Shown: positions 8,534-20,100, numbered from the stretch's first letter. The stretch: DNA of 34,209 nucleotides from Alphaproteobacteria bacterium (GCA_019235415.1 JAFAKN010000215.1:1-34209); one strand, 5' to 3'. A program made the numbers and translations. The notes: a model not told the origin generated them from the letters alone.

Positions 8534-9589
8534 ATGACCGAAGAAGTGAGATACCGCCGCCTCGGCGTTTTCGTCTTCGCCGCGCTCGCCCTCTTCGTCG
8601 GCGTCCTGTTCGTTCTGGGTGGGCGCTCGCTGTTTCAGCCGACTTACACCTTCGAGACTTATTTCAACGACTCGGTGGCCGGCCTCGAAGTCGGTTCGCC
8701 CGTCCGCTTTCGCGGGGTACCTCTGGGCCAGGTCACTGCGATCCTGCCGTCTCTGACCGAATACGAATGGGACGTTCCGGTCACCAAACGCCGTGACTAC
8801 ATCGTGGTGCGCGTCACTATCGTGCAAAGCCGGGAGTGGATCGAACGCGTCCGCGGTCAAACAGGAGACATGGTCAAGGGCGGCTTGCGGGCGCAGACCC
8901 AGATGGCAGGGATCACCGGCCAGCTGTATCTCAGCCTCGATCTCCTCGACCCGCAGGAATATCCGCCGCTTCCCTTCGACTGGAAGCCGAAGTTCACGTA
9001 CGTGCCCTCGGCGCCGAGTTCCACCAGCCAGATCATCGCCAATGCCCAGCATTTCCTCGCCAACTTGGACAAGCTCGACCTGAAGGCGCTGGAGGGCAAC
9101 GTCAACACCCTGCTCGTGACTCTGAACACCAAGGCTTCGGAGCTGCCCGTCGCGGACCTGTCGGCCAAGGCCTCGCTGGTCCTCGCGGACGCCCACACGA
9201 CCATCAACCACCTCGACGCAATCCTGGTCAGGCCGGAGATTGGCGTTGTCCTGCAGAACGTCGCCGAGGCCTCCGGCCGGCTCGACGGCCTGCTCGGCGA
9301 TCCCAGGCTCAAGCAGACCGTCGACAACGTCGCCGATGTCAGCGTGCGGCTGCGACGACTTGCGGCCAGCGGTGAAGTGGATCGAACCGTCCGGCATGTC
9401 GACGACCTGGCGTCACGGCTGGATGGGACCGTACGCGACAACCGCTACGACGTTCGGGTCATCGTGGAGGACCTGCGCGTCGCCGCCGACAACATTCGCA
9501 CCTTGTCCGAAAACCTAAAGCGTAACCCCGCCGGCGTCCTGCTGGGCGGCCCGCCGGAAAAAGTCCAGTTTCCCGGGAGATCAAAATGA
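8534..9589 (+). CDS. mlaD: MlaD-type MCE-domain substrate-binding protein
   Basis: A 351-residue membrane-anchored periplasmic protein of the MCE family, which forms hexameric rings that conduct lipids. It starts three bases after the ATPase stop. An N-terminal transmembrane helix (LGVFVFAALALFVGVLFVLGG, residues about 9-29) is followed by one MCE domain (residues about 38-150), with the typical YFNDSVAGLEVGSPVRFRGV and GQVTAI segments. A long, largely helical tail (residues about 175-340) resembles the tube-forming helices of longer MCE proteins. MlaD of Escherichia coli is only about 180 residues, so this is the long-tail type. Its stop overlaps the lipoprotein gene by ATGA. Confidence 0.92.
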   Translation: MTEEVRYRRLGVFVFAALALFVGVLFVLGGRSLFQPTYTFETYFNDSVAGLEVGSPVRFRGVPLGQVTAILPSLTEYEWDVPVTKRRDYIVVRVTIVQSREWIERVRGQTGDMVKGGLRAQTQMAGITGQLYLSLDLLDPQEYPPLPFDWKPKFTYVPSAPSSTSQIIANAQHFLANLDKLDLKALEGNVNTLLVTLNTKASELPVADLSAKASLVLADAHTTINHLDAILVRPEIGVVLQNVAEASGRLDGLLGDPRLKQTVDNVADVSVRLRRLAASGEVDRTVRHVDDLASRLDGTVRDNRYDVRVIVEDLRVAADNIRTLSENLKRNPAGVLLGGPPEKVQFPGRSK

Positions 9590-10212
9590 GCACCAAGAAC
9601 ATCGCCCTGACCTCGACCGTGGCCTTCCTGCTCGCTGCTTGCTCGATCGGCAAGCCCGTTCCGCAGGCGACGACCTACCTGGTCGAGCCTGCTGTGCCCG
9701 CGGAACGGCTATCCGCCACGCATGGCTCTGAAGTCGCTCACATGGGCAACGTGCGGGTCGCCGCTGCGTTCGCGGGCAGCGGGCTGGTCTACCGAACGGA
9801 CGACGTGACGTTCGTTTCGGATCCCTACGAGGCCTTCATCGCCGATCCACGCGCCATGCTGGGCAACCAAATGGCCAGCTGGCTCGATCGCGCCGGGCCT
9901 TTCAAGGCTGTCACGCAGCCCGACAGCATGCTGCCGGCGACCTACACGCTGGAGGCCAACGTGACCGAACTCTACGGCGATTTCCGCCCGGGCCGGACCC
10001 CCACGGCCGTGATGGGAGTGCAGTTCATCCTGATCGACGTCGATGCCGTCAACTCGGGCCGGGTGTTCGAGCGAACGATTACTCGGCGGGTGCCACTCGA
10101 GCAAGCCTCGCCCGCCGCCCTCGTGCGCGGCTACGGCAAGGCCGCTTCCGAGATACTTTCGGAAGTGGCTGCTGAGCTTGGAAGCAAGAAGCTGAGGCGA
10201 GGCCGTAGGTGA
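9586..10212 (+). CDS. ABC-type transport auxiliary lipoprotein (PqiC/DUF330-like)
   Basis: A 208-residue lipoprotein with signal sequence MSTKNIALTSTVAFLLAAC and lipobox LAAC (Cys19), so it should be lipidated and placed in the periplasm, probably at the outer membrane. The body matches the pattern of ABC-transport auxiliary lipoproteins found with MCE systems: a beta-alpha fold beginning ATTYLVEP, then VRVAAAFAGSGLVYRTDDVTF and a segment with bulky aromatic residues. It overlaps the MCE gene stop by ATGA and is the last gene of the operon. No MlaC-type soluble shuttle gene is present here; this lipoprotein may be the outer-membrane-side partner. No clear hairpin terminator is visible after the stop. 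Confidence 0.85.
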   Translation: MSTKNIALTSTVAFLLAACSIGKPVPQATTYLVEPAVPAERLSATHGSEVAHMGNVRVAAAFAGSGLVYRTDDVTFVSDPYEAFIADPRAMLGNQMASWLDRAGPFKAVTQPDSMLPATYTLEANVTELYGDFRPGRTPTAVMGVQFILIDVDAVNSGRVFERTITRRVPLEQASPAALVRGYGKAASEILSEVAAELGSKKLRRGRR

Positions 10213-10312
10213 GCCGTAGGTGGAAGACTTGGCGCACGCAATGCCGGTCGGTCAGACGGGATAGGATACTGCACCGGCTGGTGGCAGTAGGGCCTCGTCA
10301 GGAAAGAATGAC

Positions 10313-10417
10313 GTGCAACAAAGGGCCGATTTCTGCGCATTATGTGGCCACAAGCGTGCGACTCCCGATGGGTAGAAGCGTCGAAATGTCAACAGGTTAG
10401 CTATTTCTGGCCTTCTA
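10313..10417 (+). repeat. Conserved arm beside left tRNA copy
   Basis: This segment of 105 bases aligns colinearly with 32701-32804 at the other tRNA copy. The first 27 bases (10313-10339 and 32701-32727) are identical. The rest is diverged but recognisable, with shared pieces such as CGTGCGAC. Together with the 47-bp core it forms a repeat of about 150 bp at the end of each island. It carries no convincing gene; the short reading frames across it are not supported. It is likely the inner arm of an attachment site. Confidence 0.8.
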
Positions 10418-10464
10418 GCTACGGATCAGAAGGTTAGGAGTTCGAATCTCTTCGGGCGCGCCAT
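10418..10464 (+). repeat. Left attachment site: 3' half of tRNA-Arg(ACG)
   Basis: These 47 bases are identical to 32805-32851. They comprise the 3' half of a tRNA-Arg(ACG): the anticodon loop CTACGGA followed by TCAGA (anticodon stem), the variable region, the T arm with loop TTCGAAT, the 3' acceptor strand and the encoded CCA. The upstream sequence does not contain the D arm or 5' acceptor strand (GCGCCCG would be needed), so this is not a working tRNA gene but a copy left by integration. It separates the Mla operon side from the Tc island. Confidence 0.88.
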
Positions 10465-11096
10465 CTCGTCAAACTCATCCGTTTCAAGCTGGCCAACGTT
10501 TTGGGGCTCCTATGCTGTGAATTCGTGGCCCGTGCAAGTCGCACGCGTTGAGACGTGCGACTCTTGCGCTTCGACCTCGTAGGCCAGACGGACTTTGGGG
10601 CGGCTGCAGCCTGGTCAGCCGTTCCGGTCTCATAGCATTTCAGGCCTTGGTCGATCGTGTCGAGCCCATAGCGGGTGAAGGTGCGGACCAGTTCGCGTGA
10701 GACACCGGCATCATCGTTCATCGTGATGTAAGTGTGGATCCCGCGAATCGTCGGTTTCGGCGGCGTCTCGACATCGGCCACCCTCAGACCCGACAACGGA
10801 TCGGCCACAAGATCGACGTAAGCAAGTGCAACCACGATCAGCTTTCCTGATGGAGCAAGATGGTGATACGCAAAATGCGGACATGAACCATAGGATTGGC
10901 CCCTCGTGTTTGCTCGCCTCCAGACTTGCGCCGCGAGTAACGCACGACAAGGGGAATTCGAGCAGGGCCCTAGAGACGGATACCGTGGGATAGAAGTCGG
11001 TCGATCATCAAGGAAGGCTGGGGTTTTCGGACGCCGCCGAGTGATGATCCGCGATGGCCATTGGGGGGCAAGTAACAGCCTAAGCAGATCGGTCAT
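10434..11096 (-). pseudogene. Uncharacterised ORF; 3' end may be a recombinase remnant
   Basis: A 220-residue reading frame that starts at an ATG at 11096 and ends inside the tRNA copy, so its C-terminus is WRARRDSNS, the same as the intact serine recombinase at the other copy. Near the 3' end it shares short exact blocks with that gene: 10499-10511 with 32872-32884, and 10599-10610 with 32899-32910, at unequal distances from the tRNA copy. These suggest that the last part derives from a decayed recombinase. The rest (for example LIVVALAYVDLVADPLSGLR and TITMNDD-like residues in the middle) is not recognised and lacks the recombinase catalytic or zinc motifs. It may not be a gene at all. The interval from 10465 to 11175 contains no other supported gene. 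Confidence 0.35.
10534..10567. other. Imperfect inverted repeat (hairpin)
   Basis: GTCGCACG (10538-10545) pairs with CGTGCGAC (10554-10561) across an eight-base loop. GCAA (10534-10537) and TTGC (10564-10567) extend the stem after a two-base bulge. No T-run follows, so it is a poor intrinsic terminator. The half-site CGTGCGAC also occurs in both conserved arms (near 10354 and 32743), so it may be a protein-binding site at the island end. Confidence 0.4.
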
Positions 11097-11175
11097 CGGC
11101 TCGCGATCTTACGCGGTCCGTTCCCCGCGTCGACGCCGAATCGGAATTCCGCACGCACAGCCATCCGGCCTTTGA

Positions 11176-14100
11176 TCAAGCCGGCCAGGGTGGCGGGCGA
11201 CCGCTATAACTGATGACGAACAGGACGTCTTCCACAAGCTCGTCGCGGAACCAGCGGCGGGTGTCTGGATTGTCGGCAAGGGCGAGCTCGAATTGGCCGA
11301 ACGGTCGCTTGCCGAGAATCGGGGTCCATGCGCCGGCGCTGCCGGTTCGGGTACTGATGATCCCGTCGATCGAGCTCGCTTCCCCACCAACTGTATTGTT
11401 ACTGCCGGCTTCCGTGAAGCTCAGGTGGCTCACATCGACTTCGAATGTGCTGCCCTGCGCGCGCGCAAAGTACAGCACGAGCTGCTGGATGCGCAGATCG
11501 TCGAGATTGGGCGGGAAGTCCTCGCGGCTCACGGTGAACCGGATCGTCATTGGCGTCGCCGACTGGTCGGGATTGTGGAAATCGTACCAGGCGTCGGCGA
11601 GCTGGTTGCGGAAGCTGAACGGGCGATCGGAACTCAGCGGCCGGTCGAGTGCCTGGATCACCTGCTGGCGGTAGTCGGCGCTGTCGAGCGCGCTGTAGTC
11701 GATGGTGACCAGCACGTCGGCGATCGTCCCGAAGTCGAACGGGTTGGCCGCTCGCGGCATTCGGAACTCCCACTGCGTGTCGACGCCGAGCCCCTCGAAC
11801 GGCAGGAGCATGTCGGACTGCTGGTCGAGCTCGAAGAGCCCGGTGGCATTCTGGGGCGCGCTCAACGCGATCGTCTCGGGGTCGCGCCGTACGAGCTCGG
11901 TCTGAAACACGTCGCCGCCGACGACGATGCGCGAAAGGCCCGTCGAGGACAGGGTGGCGCGGATCCCTTGCGTCGGCGGGATGAGGGCGATGACCGACAC
12001 CCGCACGCGCCGGATCATGCGGAGGTAGTGTCCCGGAAAATCGCGATCGAACAGCTCCATTGGCGTGGCGAAGGTCAACACGCCGCTGTCGCGGAAGCGC
12101 TGGAACTCGGCGGGCGCCGAGAGGGCAAGCGACAGGGTCTTGGACAGCTGCAGCTTGCGCCGGTCGGTGTCGAACGCGTATTGATCGAGCTGCTCGATGT
12201 CCTGGAGCAGGCGAGCGGAGCCGGTCAGGCCGCGGCGGTCGGGCGCTTGCGCCGCCTCTCCGGTAAGCCCGGCAAAATCCCCGGGCGCGTCCCAATAGTT
12301 CGCCTGGATCAAAGCTGGCGGCGTCGCCTGACGCTCGAAACCCAGTTGCGCCTCGGCAAGCCGCGCGGTCGCCGTCGCCTGCTGCAGGAAGAAGCCGTAG
12401 ATTCCGCCGAGGACATTGCTCATCCAATCGTAGAGTTCGGCGTTGGTGAACTTCTGGGTCAGGAAGTTCAGCGTCTCCTGGGCGTGGTCCGCCTGCATCT
12501 GCGCGATCAAGCGCTCCTGCCCGGCCACCCGGACCCCGTCCTGGGCGATGGTCACCTGCTGCCCCGCGATCGTGACGTCCTGCTGCGCCAAGCTGCGTTG
12601 GAAGTCCCAATCCTGGGCCCGCCGCTCGTAGTTCGCGAGCGTCGTCGCGATCGATGCGCGGGTCGATACCTCTGCGGCCAATGACGAAAACGACGACGCG
12701 GTTGCGGAGAGCGACGCCCCGATGTTCTGCAACGTCGATTCGAGGCCCAGGAATATGCCGGAGGCGACCGAGGCCGCAAGGTAGTAGGCGGCTGTGGTGA
12801 TGCTGAACACCGAGGCGATGACCTGCAGCGTCGCCACCGTGCCCATCAAAGAGAGCGCGTCCTTCTCGAGGCTGGACAGTCCCTCGGTCAGCAGCTGCTG
12901 GTAGTGATCCTGCTGCAGCTGCGCACGCTGCTGCTGCAACGTCGCCAAGCTGACACCGTCCTGCGCCTGCTGCACGCGAAGATCCTGCAGGCGCACGCCC
13001 GCCTGGGTCAGGCTGATGTCCTGACGCGCTTTGAGCTGGGCGTAGAACTCCGCATCGCGTTTCTCCAGCGCCGCCAGCATGGCGGCCTCGATCTGGGCCG
13101 CGAGCTGCACGAGCTGCTTGGCGCGATCGATCAGGGTCTTGTAGCGGTATGGCGTGGGCCGCAACGTCGCCGTGCCGGGGAGCACCAGGGTGCCGCTGGG
13201 GCCGATCAGCGGCAGCCCGGTGGTGGTGTCGGTCGGCGCCGCGTACGGGTCGAGCGTGCGCTTGACGCCGGCGATGTCGCGACAGGTGCGCAGCTTGTAG
13301 AGGTTGAGTTCGGCCCGCAGCCGCAGGGCCTGCAGCACAGGATTGGGCGGTATGCAGAAATCATACGAAGGCGCCGGCACGAAGATGCCCTTGCCGCGGC
13401 CCTTGAGGTGGATCAGCGAATCAAGCGGGTCAAGCAGTGTAATGCCCCCGTCGAGTGGAGGCAGCACCGGCCCGCCCCCGTCGCCTACCGGTGGATTCGC
13501 TTTGCTGTCGCCGAGCCAGGGCAGCTGGGGCTGGTCTTTCACCAGAGTCGGCCCCGGTATTCCGGTGACGAAGGACACCGCCTGCTGGAAGTCTTGCGCC
13601 GCCGTCGCCCCGGCGGCGACCGCGGCGTGGGCGATCGAGGGATTGGCGAGCAGCAGCCGCGACGCGCGCGCGGTGGCGGCAGGCTTGCCGTCCAGCGTCG
13701 TGCCGAAACTCGGGGCTGGCGGTACCTGCGCGGCAGCCGCCCGCGCCAGGGCCAGGCCCTGCTGCAACCGGACTTGTGGCGAGCCCACGCCATCGAGGGC
13801 GCGGGCAACGGCGTTCACCGTCTGCTGCAAGAACGCCACGCTACCGATCGGAACGAGGATCTCCTTGATCCGATTGATGATCGGAATCCATTCGGGGCCA
13901 CCGACGTCGATGTCGAGCGCGCCGATCACCTGGTCGCAGGCGCCGAGGCGCTGTTGCAGCTCGACGCCGTCCAGGAGGTCCAGCACGCTCTCGTACAGTC
14001 TTTTCGCCCGAGGAACCGACTCGGCAGTGTCGTTGGTGTATTCGGAATCGGCGTATTGCAGCAGGCATCGGATAAGCGAGATCAGGGTGAAGCGCGTGTA

Positions 14101-17100
14101 GCTGTTGGCGCGTGTCTCGGCGATGGCATGCGGATTGAGCGGGTCAAGCAGCCAGTCCGGCGCGCGCACGAACGTAGCCGGCAGGGACTCCTCGCGGCTG
14201 AGCCCATAGTAGATCTTCCGCTCCCCTGCGGGCGCGCCCCAGTCATAAACCGAGCGGAACCAGTCGAGCGCCGAAGCGTACTGCCCACGCTGCTGCAATT
14301 GCAGCGCGATCTGCACCGGCACGAAGTAATAGGCCTCTTCGAGATAGACGAGGTTCGACTGAGGTCCAGGTGTGTTTTGGAGAAAATCAGCAGCGATCTG
14401 CTGGCGCCGAAGCTGCAGCGCGGCGGCGGTGAATTGCTCGGTGATGTCGAACGGGCCCGACAGAATCGGAGTCGCCGCGGTCTCGGGGCCCGCAGTCAGC
14501 AAATCGCTCGCCAGGTCGCGTGTCCAGGCGGCCCAGTACAGCCCGCTGCCCGAAGGCTGGTCCCGCTGGTAGGCAACAAGGATCGTGTCGGCCTGCGGCA
14601 CGCCGGGCAGCGGCGCGGGGAGCATTGCGTCGGGAGCGCTCGCGTCAACCGCGACCAGGCCGAAGACGGCGGTGCCGCCGACCTCGGGTGGCTGGTAATA
14701 TGGATCGATCGGCTGGCCGAACAGCGCTCCCAGCAAATCGACGAGAAAGGCCGCCCCTTTTGCGCCGTCGGGCAGATCCAACCCGGTTTGGTTGAGAATG
14801 CTGCCCAGCACGGGAATCATCCGGGAGCCGCTGACCTCACGGAGAAGGTCGTCGGCAAAGCTCCAGTCGTCGGAATGCTTTATGTATTTGTCGAAATTGT
14901 CGAGGAACTCCGCCAGCTTGCCCGGCGGCAGGGCGGCCGCCCCTCTGCGCCCCAGCAGGTCGAGCACGTTGCTGTAGACGCCGCCACCACCGCCGAGGTC
15001 GGCGACGTCGGCGACGTTGAGCGTGCCCAACTGGACACCGCTGGCGTGCGCCAGCCAGAGGTCGAACAGGGACAGGGACCAAGTCAGCGGATCGATGTTC
15101 TCCTGGTTCTGCCCGGGGCTGACTTGCTCGAGCGGTGGCTGGTCCGAAGCCTGCAGCCGGCGGTAGAAGGCGACCCCGCCTTGATTCCAGAAGGCATAGA
15201 CTTTGTCGGTGTGCGGCCAGGCAAATGCTCCAATCCAATCGAGCATGGGCGCGCCTTGGTCAGCCGACCCAAGCAAGTGCCAGAATGGATCGCCAGCGTT
15301 GCCGAAGCAGCGATACCGGATGTCGGTGTTGCCCGTGCGCGCGAAAAGGTAGAAGCGACCGCCGTCGATGCCCACCATGGCGACGATCGGCGGAATTCCC
15401 TGGACCGCGGTCGCCAGGACGGTCCAATTGTCACCGGCCCAGGCGTCGCCGTCCGAGTTCAGCCGATTAAGCACGACGCGGCCGTTCGCCTGCACGGCGA
15501 CCTGCGGCGGCTCGGTTTCGTCACTACGCTGTTTGACGACGATCGTGACGGCATCGCCCTCCTTGTGCGGGAAATCGAGCGTGGCGGGCGAGCCGACCCA
15601 GACCTGGGCGTCACGACTGTATCTGACGTAAACGATCTTCTGCTGGGACCGGTCGTGCCCGAACAGGTAGACGAAGCGATCTCCACCGGCCGCGACGAAG
15701 GGAACAGCGGCGAGAACGAGGATGCCAGGATCGAGGCCGGGGACGGCGTCCCAGAATGTCTGCGCGAAATCCGGCTGCATGTGGTTGACGTCGGCTTCGA
15801 CGGGGTCGAAGGTCGACCAGTAGAGCGTCTTGGTCTTCGCGCCGGTGGCGAAGAAATAGAGAAGGCTGCGTTCGTCCAGCTCGGTGCGATAGCGGCAATC
15901 CGGGGTGTGCAGACGGGTTACCGCTTGGCAGGCCGCTTCCAGCGACAGATTGGCGATGTCGCGGAAATGGTCGTTGTAGACCATGGCCGCGTCGCACGCC
16001 TGCGCCGGCCCCACGGCGCTGTTCGCGCGCAAACCGTCGACCAGCGCGGCAAAGGCTGACGTCTGGCGATGGCGCAGACTCGGCACGAGCAGGTTCTCGG
16101 GATAGAGAAAGATGAACATCGCCGCGCGCCAGTTGGCGTAGCCGCCGATCCAGGTCCACTCGGCGTCGAATTCGTCGGCGTCGAGCGCAAGGTCGGGGTA
16201 GACTCGGGCCAGGAGCCCGCTGCGCACCGACCACAGCAGATCCTGGATCGTGGTGATGGCTGTGCCAACGCGGGTGGTCTGCTCGCAGCCATCGGTTTCG
16301 GCGTCGATCAGCAGGTGATTCGTGATCCACCGCGCCTTGTCCCGCAGGCTCGAGAGCGGCGGGTTGGCGGGAGGGTTGGTCGCCTGGAGCAGCGCGTCGC
16401 GCAGGGCGGGCAGAAGATCTGCCTCGGCCTGGCTCAGCGTCTGGTCGTAGGCCGTGCGCACCGCGTCTTCCTGGTCGATGCGCGCCTGCAGCTGGTCGAG
16501 CCAGGCCCGGCGATCAGTGGCCGATGCCCGCCAGGCAGGAAGCTGCGGTGGCGGCGGCGGCGGAAACTGAAGAGGCGGCGGACCGGCCATGCGAAAGCGG
16601 TCGGGCCCGAGAATGATGCCGCGAGCCTCCTGGTTGCGCCATTGCGCGGCGCTGCGTTCCTTGCGCACCTGGACCAGGATCGAATAGAGGTCCTCCCACT
16701 CGGCGGCGAGCAGCGGCGCCTGGCGCGCTGCCGCGTCACGGAGCCCCGCGACAAAGGTAAAGGCATCGGATGTAAAGCCGAGCTGGCCGAGCCGCGCGGT
16801 GATGTCGTCGCCCTGTCGTCGGGCGTCGACAGCACACATGGCGGCGCGCACCAGCGCTCCCAGCCTCAGGATGTTGTAGACCTCGTTCCACTGGACTGGC
16901 GTGACGGCCTGGCCGGCGCGATCGAGCGCACGGATCTCGATCAGCCGTTGGAACCCCGCGATTGTGAGGTAGAGCGTCTCGGCAATCTGCACCTGCGCAT
17001 CCGCCGGGTTCGCCGCCAGTGCCGCAGCAAGCGCGTCGAGATCGGGCGGCGGATCGCCGAACAACTGCCCGAGCAGGAAGTCGAGGCCGCGTGCCTCGCG

Positions 17101-20100
17101 GATCGATTGCAGCCTGGCGCGCAGCAGTGCTGCGTCACGGACGTCGAACACGGTCTCGGCCAGCAAGTTGTCGATGCGCGTCAGGGCAGGCGCGATGGGC
17201 AGCAGATTGCGGAAGCCGTCGAGCCAACCCGCGATCGCGGTCCTTCGGGCGAGCCAGATATCGAAGACGGGCCCCGAGACTGGGTCGCGCAAATCGCCCG
17301 GGCCGATCAGGTCGGGATCGATCAGCGGCGCCTGGCTGCGGCTTTGCAGCCCTTGGCGCCACGCGGCGCGCCGCTCGGCCGAGGCCCGCCATGCCGGCAA
17401 CGTCGCCTTGAGCCCTTGCCAATAGTCGACGCCGGTCAGCGGATCCAGTTCCTGCTGGCGCCAGCCGGCATAGTCGCGCTTCTCTTTTGCCGCCGAGGCG
17501 AGAATGGCATAGGCATCTGCCCACTCGGCAGCGGTCGGCTGGCGCAGCGCGTTGGGATCGTCGTTGCGCAGTTTGATCGCGATCAGCCGCGCGAAGGTCT
17601 CCACTGTCATGTAGAGGTCGGCGGTGATCTGCGCTTGTGCCTGGGAGGCGCGGGCCGCTACTCCGCTGGTGAGATCGGCATTGAGTGCCGTCAGGTCGAG
17701 ATTGTGCGGCAGCGGATCGCCCGGACCTGGATCGCCGAGCGCCACGCGGATCGCCGCATCGAGGCCGTTCGCTTCGCGAGCGGCACGAAGATCGAGCCGC
17801 CTCTGCTCGACCGCCGCGCTGCGGGCCCGCCACAGCGCAAGCGCGCGCTCGGGTGCATAGGGGAACCGGTCGGTCGGCGGATCGTCGGCCACCGCGTCGG
17901 GCAGGTCTGCCGTCTTGAGGATTTCCGGGTCGATCAGCGGCAGCCCGCCTTCCTCCTGGCGCCAGCGCGCGTAGAGCTGCTTCAGCTTGCGCGCGTTCGT
18001 CAGCAGGGCGTATGCCGCCGTCCACTGCACGGCGCTGATCGGCTGGCCGGCGGCGTCCCTGGCGCGCAGCTGTGCCAGCCGCTCGAACTGGTCGCGGGTC
18101 ATGAACAGCCGCGTCTCGATGAGTCGCGTGGCGGCGTCGATGCGGGCTTGGTCCCCGCTCGCGAGGTCGTTGGCGAGCGCAGCGAAATCCGCCGGCAGCG
18201 GATCTCCCGGATTCGGGTCGCCCAGCGCCTGCCGTAGCATGGCATCGAAGCCCTGGCCCTGTCGGGCGGCCGCGATAGCGGCTGCGATCTGGTCGAGCAC
18301 CGCGCGCCGTCCTTCCCACAAGCGCAACGCGGCGTCGCCCGGCCTTGTCGTCGTAACCTCATCCTGGCCCAGCAGGTCGGGATCGATCAGCGGCTGCTGG
18401 AACGGCGGCGGCCACTCGCCCGGTTGCGGCTCGCGCAACGACGGCCAGAAGTCGGCCGGGCCGAACAGCAAGGGCGCCTCCTCGCCACGCCACTCCGGCA
18501 GGAAGGCGGCCTTCCACGCCTGCGTCAGCAGCGAATAGAGCTCGCGCCATTCGGCAAGCGTCACGGGCGGGTTGCGCGAGTCGGCCGCGGCGTCCTGATC
18601 CTTCTGCCGCAGCGCCATCAACCGGCTGAAGGCATCGATCTGCAGGTTGAGATCGGCCCGGATTCGCTGCCGCGTCGAGTCGATATCCTGGCCTTGGGCG
18701 AGGCTGCGGGCCAGCTGGTCGAGCACCGCCGGCCCGATGGCGTTCGGCCAAGCGGCCTTGCGCGCGCCGGCATAGTCGATTGCAACCGTCATCGCCGCCA
18801 GCATTGCCGCCAGGTCGGGAGTGCCGTCCGCCTTGCGCACCGCGGCGAACGCCCGCAGTCGGTCGTCGACCCAACTGCGTCGCCGCAGCCAGACATCGAA
18901 CGGGGCGTCGGCAGCGGCCGCGTTGAGCTTCCCGACCGGTGTGCGGAGGTCGTCGGGACTGATCACGTCTGGGTCGATCACCGGCTCTCGGTCGGCCGCC
19001 GGGAGGAACGCATCGTCGAAGCGGTCGACCGGCCAATCCTGGTCGCGCCAGACATTGCGCAGCTGCCCGAGCCGCCAGCTCAGGAGATTCGGGACCAGCG
19101 CGATGGTGATGGCCGCGTCATCTGCCCGATAGTCGAGCATGACCTGGCCGGTGAGACCGCTGCCGTTGTCCTCGACGAGCGCGACTGGCCCGTTCGCCGC
19201 CTGGATGATGCCACGGGCGACGCGCGCCGCCGCACCTCGTCCGGCGTCGCGAAAGACCTCGACATTGTAGTCGGCGAGGGCGTGGCTGACGCGCAGATGC
19301 ACCAGGCCGTCCGGGTCGGTGTTGCGGTTCCACAGCACGCCGGTGAAGGTCCAGCGCGCGATCTGGCCCTGAGCATCGTGCTCCTTGGCGCCATCCGACA
19401 GCGGATCGCGGCGGGTGTCGACCAGACCCAGCAGGCGCTCGAGGTTGGGCTCTGTAATCTCGCGCGCGTCGCCCTGGGGCGCTCGCGGGTCGAGGAACAG
19501 CGCATCGAGATGATCCGGCCGCGGCGCCTGCAGTCCGATTCCCAGCCGGGCGGCGATGGCCTGCCGCGCCGCATCGTTGGCGGTGCGCGCGAGGCGAATG
19601 TCGCCATAGCTCGCGCCAAAGCGCGTCAACAGCGCGGTGTAGGCGCCCTCGCGGTACGCCCGCTCCGCCGCGTCGAGGCGCTGCTGGGCCGCCGCCGCCT
19701 GTGGATTGGCGGCGAGATAGCGGCGCAGTACCTCGATGCACAGGCGCACCTGGCGTTCCTGCCGGTCGACCTCGGCGCAGGCCGCCGGCAGGTCGCGGAA
19801 GGGCTGGAGGAAAGTTGTGGTCAGAAACTCGAGGGTGATTGACTGTGGTGGGTTTGGGTCGACCGTGATCGTGAGGTGCCGCAGCGCATAGTCGAGAAGG
19901 TCGGCGAGATAAGCGAGCGGGCTCACCGCCGCGTCGCAATCGGCGCAGGCGCAGCGCGGCGGATAGAGGATGATCGGATCGGGGATCTTGATGGGAATCA
20001 CGCCGCCATTCGCCAGGCCGGCGCGCAGGCCGCTGTCGATGTTCATGACCGCGATGGCTTGCGCGGCCGCCTTGACCTGCAGCTGCGCCGCGCCGAAATC

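Noticed and set aside
6611..9397. 928-residue minus-strand open frame opposite the Mla operon
   Set aside because: It runs antisense across three clear Mla genes and has His/Asp/Arg-rich, low-structure composition; a shadow frame.
10418..10464. A complete tRNA gene at the left or right copy
   Set aside because: Only the anticodon loop to CCA is present; no D arm or 5' acceptor strand precedes either copy, so neither can fold into a full tRNA.
12904..18237. Two long plus-strand open frames (1,051 and 722 residues) opposite TcA
   Set aside because: They are antisense to a confidently identified protein, rich in Arg, Gly, Gln and Val with no recognisable domains, as is common in high-GC DNA where stop codons are scarce opposite a real gene.
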